Below, in pieces: positions 59,937-64,000 of a stretch of DNA of 64,000 nucleotides. The translations under genes were made by a program, and so were the position numbers. Origin of the DNA: JAIBAC01 sp046331095 (GTDB lineage: Bacteria > Actinomycetota > Acidimicrobiia > UBA2766); assembly GCA_046331095.1 (NCBI GenBank), contig JAXLRM010000007.1, positions 1 to 64,000 on the forward strand. Direction: 5' to 3'. The stretch's first letter is position 1, and every line of letters begins with the position of its first letter. Under the pieces are notes generated by a model that was not told the origin of the DNA, made no database searches, and saw only the letters and a program-made list of their open reading frames with translations.

Positions 59937-60821
59937 ATGGATCCGCTCGTAGATCCTTTCGACGACGACCTCGTCGCGTTCACGGCACCTGCGTACGTCG
60001 ACACACCCGAAGACGATGGTGCCAATGACCCCGGGTACCGGTTCGTGGCTCCGGGAGATCTGCCGTGGCCGACGCGGCACGACGCGACCGGGCCGTCCGG
60101 ATTCTGGGACGAGGCCGATGGCGCCCGCCGTACCCGGCGGCGGTCCCGCACCCGTCGCACCCCGCCGTGGAAGATGCTCGACTCCGACGCGAGGTGGCGT
60201 AGGCCGATTGCCATCCTGGTTGTCCTCGCGTCTGCTGTTGCGGTCGGCTTCGGGATCGGCCGCTGGTCGTCGGGGTCGTCGGGCCGCGCGGCATCGGGGC
60301 CCGCGACCAGGGACGGCGCGGTGCCCGCCGGCTTCGCGCACACACGTGAGGGCGCAACCGCGGCAGCCGCCGACTTCGCCGCCCTCGTGGCCACCCCGGC
60401 TCTCGCCGACCCGGCCTCGATGAGCGCGACACTGGCTGCCATCGCAGCCCCTGGCGCCGATTTCGGTGAAGCAGCCGCGTCTGCGGTGGATGGCCTTGCC
60501 GCACGGCTCGCCGAGTCGGGAGTGAAGCTCGACGACCGTGTGACGTTCCGCACGTTTCCCCTCACAGCACGGGTGCGCCGGTATTCGGAGTCATTTGCCG
60601 AGGTGGAGGTGTGGGCGGCGTCCGTCCTTGCCGTGGACGACGCACGTCCTGCCGGTGCCGCCTTCGTCACCTACCGGTTCTCGCTCACCTGGACCGACTC
60701 GGACTGGCGCGTCGAGGACCTGACTGTGAGGCCGACGCCACCGGAGCCGGCGACACCGTCCGAGATCGTCGACTTCCCGGCGCTGGAATACGGTCCTGCC
60801 GCCTACGGCCGGCCACGTTGA
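59937..60821 (+). CDS. Single-helix membrane protein with extracytoplasmic alpha/beta domain, unknown
   Basis: This 294-residue protein has an acidic cytoplasmic N-terminus, a basic stretch (ARRTRRRSRTRRTP), one helix (PIAILVVLASAVAVGFGIGR) and an exported domain. That domain has a helical part (TREGATAAAADFAALVATPA) and a beta part (AAFVTYRFSLTWTDSDWRVE). The layout resembles accessory proteins of actinobacterial secretion or conjugation loci, but no such machinery is nearby. The ATG at 59937 has GGGGGTGGG upstream; ATG 59922 is an alternative. Confidence 0.7.
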   Translation: MDPLVDPFDDDLVAFTAPAYVDTPEDDGANDPGYRFVAPGDLPWPTRHDATGPSGFWDEADGARRTRRRSRTRRTPPWKMLDSDARWRRPIAILVVLASAVAVGFGIGRWSSGSSGRAASGPATRDGAVPAGFAHTREGATAAAADFAALVATPALADPASMSATLAAIAAPGADFGEAAASAVDGLAARLAESGVKLDDRVTFRTFPLTARVRRYSESFAEVEVWAASVLAVDDARPAGAAFVTYRFSLTWTDSDWRVEDLTVRPTPPEPATPSEIVDFPALEYGPAAYGRPR

Positions 60822-60905
60822 GCCCCGGCGATCAGGGGCCGGTGGGGTCGCCGGCACATCGCGATCGCCTCGTGGCCCGGCGCGGTGAATAGGCTTGAAC
60901 ACCGG

Positions 60906-61751
60906 ATGAGGATCTTCTGCACGAACGACGACGGTGTCGCCTCTGTCGGCTTGGCCGTGGTGGCCGAACGGTTCGCCCGCGACGGGGCCCACGTGGTCGT
61001 CGGTGCTCCCGATTGCGACATGAGCGGGTGCGGGACGGCGATACAGCGCCACGACGTGCGCTCTCAGCTGCGTGTGCAGCGGCACGTTTACGACGACCAT
61101 CCGAGTGTCGAGGCCCACTCGGTTTCGGCGACACCGGCGATGGCGGTGATCCTGGCCGACCGTGGGGTCTTCGGTGACCCGCCCGACCTGGTGGTCTCGG
61201 GACCGAATTTCGGGGCCAACGTCGGGACCGACCTCATGCACTCGGGCACGGTGGCGGCAGCTTCGACGGCAGCACGGCGGGGGACCCCTGCCGTCGCGTT
61301 CTCACTGGCAATCGATTTCCGGCGCCTACGCGAGGTCGATCCGCACTGGGACACGGTGGCCGAGGTGGCGGCCGCTGTCGTGGACGTACTCGGCGCGGTG
61401 GACTTCGGTTTTCCCGTTCTCCTCAACGTCAACGTGCCCGATGTCGCCGTCGCGGACTTGAGGGGTGTGCGCCACGTCGTGCCCGCGGACGGCTCCCATT
61501 ACCGCTTCCTGGGCTTCGAAGAGACCGTCGACGCCGATGGCGTCAGGCACCTCGCACCGAAGTTCGAGGCCGACGAACTCAACGACGTCGACACCGACGT
61601 AGGCGCACTGCGCGCCGGCTTTGCAACCCTGACTCGTCTCGCGTCCGGTGGGCTGAGGCCGTTGGACGATGCCGAGGGGATGGCTGCGGCGGTGGCCGAG
61701 CGCCTCGGCGCCGTCGAGGACGAGGCCGCTGAACGCCGTGGGCTCGGCTGA
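60906..61751 (+). CDS. surE: 5'/3'-nucleotidase SurE
   Basis: This 281-residue metal-dependent nucleoside monophosphatase has MRIFCTNDDGVASVGLAVVA, with the Asp-Asp metal ligands, and SGPNFGANVGTDLMHSGTVA, with the conserved Asn. The usual NDDGI.APG motif lacks its Pro here (VASVG). The length is near the family norm, with a C-terminal extension. It probably acts in nucleotide salvage or stationary-phase survival. It is convergent with the next gene. Confidence 0.9.
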   Translation: MRIFCTNDDGVASVGLAVVAERFARDGAHVVVGAPDCDMSGCGTAIQRHDVRSQLRVQRHVYDDHPSVEAHSVSATPAMAVILADRGVFGDPPDLVVSGPNFGANVGTDLMHSGTVAAASTAARRGTPAVAFSLAIDFRRLREVDPHWDTVAEVAAAVVDVLGAVDFGFPVLLNVNVPDVAVADLRGVRHVVPADGSHYRFLGFEETVDADGVRHLAPKFEADELNDVDTDVGALRAGFATLTRLASGGLRPLDDAEGMAAAVAERLGAVEDEAAERRGLG

Positions 61752-61765
61752 GCTCGAACCCGGAA

Positions 61766-62098
61766 TCACCCGCTGTCGCGGTTCCCGACCGTGGCGTGGT
61801 CCCCGAAGATGCTGAGGTCCGGGTCGAAGGGGTCGACGAGGACCGTACCGCAGTGTTCGCAGTGGATCCGGAAGTCGCTCTCCAAGGGTTCGTCCAGGTA
61901 GCTCCACACCCACTCGCCCCATTCCCCCCCGCCGGTGTAGACGTGCTCGCCCGGCGCCACGTCGAGGCGGTTCAACACGTCGAGACAGCACCGCGCCGAG
62001 CACGTGTGCCAAACGACGGCACCGAGCCCGTTCGGCGTGTCGCGGCGTCGCTTGATGACGTGGTAGCGAGCCTTCGCGCCCTTGCCTGGACCCTTCAT
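61766..62098 (-). CDS. Small cysteine-rich (zinc-ribbon-like) protein, unknown
   Basis: This 110-residue protein has CSARCCLDVLNRLDVAPGEH and later DFRIHCEHCGTVLVDPFDPD. The CxxC pair and additional cysteines suggest one structural zinc site. The N-terminus is basic (KGPGKGAKARYHVIKRRRDT). GGAAG lies upstream of ATG 62098. No family recognised; it may be a nucleic-acid or protein adaptor. Confidence 0.6.
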   Translation of the reverse strand: MKGPGKGAKARYHVIKRRRDTPNGLGAVVWHTCSARCCLDVLNRLDVAPGEHVYTGGGEWGEWVWSYLDEPLESDFRIHCEHCGTVLVDPFDPDLSIFGDHATVGNRDSG

Positions 62099-62219
62099 CT
62101 CGATGCTTCCCCCGGGCGGCGCTTCCCTCCACTCCCAACATCGGCGCGAGGAGCGAATGTCCCAAGCCGGTCAGGCGAGATCCCAAGCGCCGGTCAAGGT
62201 CCCCTGGGATAGGGTGCCG

Positions 62220-62483
62220 TCAGCGCTCGGACCGCACCCCGTCTGCCGAGGCGTAGTCGCCGTGCAGCACATCCGGGTCCATGTCAGCGCCGTTGGGCCA
62301 CACGATCGTCCCGAGCTCGTCGTCGACCGTCACCGCACGGAACATCTGCGGGTCCGAACGGATCGCGGTGAAGATCGGGCCATGCATCAGCGGGTCGAAA
62401 TCGAGGATGCGTTCGCTCCCGTCCGTGAACGTCAACCGGACGACGAAGCCGTGAAGGGGCTCGACGCTCTTTACGCGCACCAT
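62220..62483 (-). CDS. DUF2442 family protein, antitoxin-like
   Basis: This 87-residue protein reads MVRVKSVEPLHGFVVRLTFT, then GSERILDFDPLMHGPIFTAI and GTIVWPNGADMDPDVLH, the DUF2442 pattern. It follows a DUF4160 gene after 14 bp with an AAGGA site. DUF4160/DUF2442 pairs occur widely as small mobile two-gene modules and are suspected toxin-antitoxin systems. The toxic partner is not established. Confidence 0.85.
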   Translation of the reverse strand: MVRVKSVEPLHGFVVRLTFTDGSERILDFDPLMHGPIFTAIRSDPQMFRAVTVDDELGTIVWPNGADMDPDVLHGDYASADGVRSER

Positions 62484-62497
62484 GAGCGATCCTTCTG

Positions 62498-62758
62498 TCA
62501 GAGCAATGGCTCGATCGTACTCAGGGGTTCCTGCAACCGTGCCAGCTCCCAATCGCCAGCGAGTTCGTCGTCGTGGAGCTCCGCCCAATCCAGCACGAGA
62601 CGAAGCGCCCGGGACGGGACTGACCCCGCGACCACACGATGAGAGCCGATCTCGAGCAGCGCCTCGTGCTCACCGTAGGCCGCGTGGAAGTGCGGAGGCG
62701 CATGGTCGTTGTAGTACATCGCGATCACGATGCCGTAGAAGACCCTGACGCGGGGCAT
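62498..62758 (-). CDS. DUF4160 family protein
   Basis: This 86-residue protein has MPRVRVFYGIVIAMYYNDHA followed by PPHFHAAYGEHEALLEIGSH, the DUF4160 signature with its HxPPHFHA-like motif. It is the first gene of the two-gene module with DUF2442, adjacent to a tRNA cluster, a typical landing place for mobile modules. Function unproven. Confidence 0.85.
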   Translation of the reverse strand: MPRVRVFYGIVIAMYYNDHAPPHFHAAYGEHEALLEIGSHRVVAGSVPSRALRLVLDWAELHDDELAGDWELARLQEPLSTIEPLL

Positions 62759-62849
62759 GGCTCGACGGTACTGCTGAGGTGCGACACCTTTCGCGGCCGG
62801 TCCGAAGCGCGCCCAGGCCGAAGCGGCTGCCGAGTCCGGGCGACAGGGG

Positions 62850-62927
62850 TGGCGGTCCTGACGGGATTTGAACCCGCGGCCTCCGCCTTGACAGGGCGGC
62901 GAACACTCCAGACTGTTCTACAGGACC
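62850..62927 (-). tRNA. tRNA-Asp (GTC)
   Basis: Minus-strand acceptor GGTCCTG/CAGGACC, D-arm TAGAACAGTCTGGAGTGTTC, anticodon loop CTGTCAA with anticodon GTC, T-arm GCGGGTTCAAATCCCGT and encoded CCA. Confidence 0.94.
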
Positions 62928-62993
62928 AAGTGCGCGTGACGGCGGTGCCGTCCGGCACGCAGGCTCGCCACGTTACCACGAGCACCGGTGGAG

Positions 62994-63066
62994 CGCCCCC
63001 AAGGGGATTCGAACCCCTGCTACCGCCTTGAAAGGGCGGCGTCCTGGGCCGCTAGACGATGGGGGC
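62994..63066 (-). tRNA. tRNA-Glu (TTC)
   Basis: Minus-strand acceptor GCCCCCA/TGGGGGC, D-arm TCGTCTAGCGGCCCAGGACG, anticodon loop CTTTCAA with anticodon TTC, and T-arm AGGGGTTCGAATCCCCT. CCA is not encoded. Confidence 0.95.
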
Positions 63067-63073
63067 CGGGACG

Positions 63074-63147
63074 TGGGCCGCGAAGGATTCGAACCCTCGT
63101 CTCAAGGATTAAAAGTCCTGCGCTCTACCTGGCTGAGCTAGCGGCCC
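63074..63147 (-). tRNA. tRNA-Lys (TTT)
   Basis: Minus-strand acceptor GGGCCGC/GCGGCCC, D-arm AGCTCAGCCAGGTAGAGC, anticodon loop CTTTTAA with anticodon TTT, and T-arm GAGGGTTCGAATCCTTC. CCA is not encoded. It is first of the Lys-Glu-Asp array. Confidence 0.95.
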
Positions 63148-63333
63148 GGGCAGGGATCCTAGCCCCGATGGCGTGGCGACCCCGGTGGGCACGCAGAGCG
63201 GTCGGCAACTACCATTGTGACGCTCCCGCCCTGGCGGCAGGGGCTTCCGCCGGGGCCCAGGCCGGACCGCGCGGACCGACCGATGGTCCGGGTGCCGGCG
63301 GGGCGGTCTGGATTCACATACAGAGGGACTCGA

Positions 63334-63696
63334 ATGGCTCGCCTCCGCATGTTCGCAAGTGTCAAGGAAGTCGCCGGAGTCGACCAGATCGAGGTCGACG
63401 TGTCCACGGTCGGCGGACTCGTGGCCGAGGCCGACGGCCGATTCGGAAGCGATTTCGTGCGCGCACGCTCGGGTGCGAAGCTGTGGCTCAACGACGAGAC
63501 CGAGGTCGACGACCTGGCCACGCCGATCGGGCGCGAGGACGTCGTCGCAATCATCCCACCGGTGTCCGGAGGCGACGACTCCAAGAAGCGGTCTGGCGCC
63601 AGGGCGCGTTCGCGGACCAATGGCACGACCTCGAAGGCCGCTCCCACGAGCCCGGGCACTCGGTCCGCGTCGAGGCCCCGGACCGCCAAGCGGTGA
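63334..63696 (+). CDS. MoaD/ThiS-like ubiquitin-fold protein with C-terminal extension
   Basis: This 120-residue protein reads MARLRMFASVKEVAGVDQIE to VVAIIPPVSGG, a complete MoaD-type beta-grasp domain with Gly-Gly at residues 79-80. Ordinary MoaD and ThiS end at this Gly-Gly, which is adenylated for sulfur transfer. Here 40 further residues follow (DDSKKRSGARARSRTNGTTS and onward), rich in Ser, Arg and Lys. The tail would have to be removed for classical activation. A GAGGGA site precedes ATG 63334. The stop overlaps a membrane-protein gene at GTGA. No molybdopterin gene is adjacent. Confidence 0.82.
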   Translation: MARLRMFASVKEVAGVDQIEVDVSTVGGLVAEADGRFGSDFVRARSGAKLWLNDETEVDDLATPIGREDVVAIIPPVSGGDDSKKRSGARARSRTNGTTSKAAPTSPGTRSASRPRTAKR

Positions 63697-64000
63697 CGTC
63701 GTCCTCGACGCAAGGGCGCCGACGGCCAGTTTCGTCCGCGCCTGTCGTCGATCGGTTCGGCGTATTCGCGGCGGTAGCGGTCACTGCCCTGTGGGCGGTC
63801 TGCGGTCTACCCGCGCTCGGCGGTGGTCCTGCCCGAGTCGACATCCCACTGACCATCGCGGTGGTGCTGGTCTGTCTCCTCGCCGGTGCCCAGTGGCTTG
63901 CACTCCTGCGCCGCTTCGGTGTGTCACCGCCGGTGCCGGCCGCGCTGGGCGGCATGGCCGTGACGCTGGTGGCCGCCTCCATCTGGGGCCAAGCCGGTGC
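63693..64000 (+). CDS. Multi-helix membrane protein, 3' truncated by window end
   Basis: An open frame runs from GTG 63693 past the last base without a stop. After a short basic N-terminus it shows hydrophobic helices: FGVFAAVAVTALWAVCGLPA, IPLTIAVVLVCLLAGAQWLA and LGGMAVTLVAASIWGQAG. The start overlaps the MoaD-like stop by GTGA, so the two are probably coupled. The visible 102 residues are not enough to name a family. Confidence 0.65.
   Translation, partial: MTSSSTQGRRRPVSSAPVVDRFGVFAAVAVTALWAVCGLPALGGGPARVDIPLTIAVVLVCLLAGAQWLALLRRFGVSPPVPAALGGMAVTLVAASIWGQAG

Overview
The window is a 64-kb piece of a high-GC actinobacterial chromosome that spans the replication origin. The order sigM - anti-sigma - trxB - parB - parA - rsmG - jag - yidC - yidD - rnpA - rpmH - oriC - dnaA - dnaN - recF - DUF721 - gyrB - gyrA is the classical Actinomycetota origin layout. 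A PASTA kinase/FHA/PP2C/RodA/PBP operon, CrgA, a class E sortase, a Bpa-type proteasome activator, a Cdc48-like ATPase (Cpa), a WS/DGAT acyltransferase and an F420-type oxidoreductase all fit that phylum. The gene set and the sequence divergence suggest a deep-branching lineage such as Acidimicrobiia. This placement is inference and rests on no phylogeny.

Layout. 1-4753 (+): end of a kinase-like, discoidin-like membrane protein (probably the MviN/MurJ C-terminus), ECF sigma factor, anti-sigma factor, proline-rich membrane protein, thioredoxin reductase. 4805-9847 (-): ParB, ParA, RsmG (a parS site lies at its start codon), Jag, YidC, YidD, RnpA, RpmH. 9848-19249 (+): oriC, dnaA, dnaN, recF, DUF721, gyrB, gyrA. 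19444-24778: tRNA-Ile, DUF3566 protein, small metabolic genes, Bpa, a LuxR-type regulator, tRNA-Ala. 24861-31606: divergent ArgRS, rhomboid protease, Cpa, thiolase. 31796-41247: CrgA, sortase, trpG/pabA, then the leftward operon fhaA-fhaB-pstP-rodA-pbpA-pknB. 41403-53588: tRNA-Leu, WS/DGAT, CARDB-like protein, DUF4446-pheA-serS, tRNA-Ser, LURP-one protein, fumarase, enoyl-CoA hydratase, a DUF559-type pseudogene between two near-identical 108-bp palindromic repeats, a peptidoglycan-binding protein and a methyltransferase. 53602-64000: tRNA-Ser and tRNA-Arg, a nitric-oxide/iron-sulfur stress module (two Rrf2 regulators, RIC, YwiC-like), clpS-DUF2017, LLM oxidoreductase, a secreted Pro/Glu-rich protein, SurE, a DUF4160/DUF2442 pair, tRNA-Asp/Glu/Lys, and a MoaD-like protein with a 40-residue tail beyond its Gly-Gly.

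How the genes work together. The core covers replication initiation, segregation, topology, and membrane-protein insertion. A second block (PknB, FhaA/B, PstP, RodA, PBP, CrgA, possibly the MviN-like first gene) is the phospho-regulated elongation and division machinery. Bpa and Cpa point to a proteasome encoded elsewhere. Several genes overlap by the 4-bp GTGA or ATGA type, suggesting translational coupling.

Most of the window is conserved housekeeping. The less expected items are the symmetric 108-bp repeats around a gene killed by one stop codon, an exact 93-bp tandem repeat that ends on a start codon, a 164-bp segment with perfect 14-bp inverted termini, the tailed MoaD, the degenerate D1 ATPase site of Cpa, the ArgRS without a normal HIGH motif and the unusual quinolone-pocket sequence of GyrA. 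I found no CRISPR array, prophage or intact insertion sequence.
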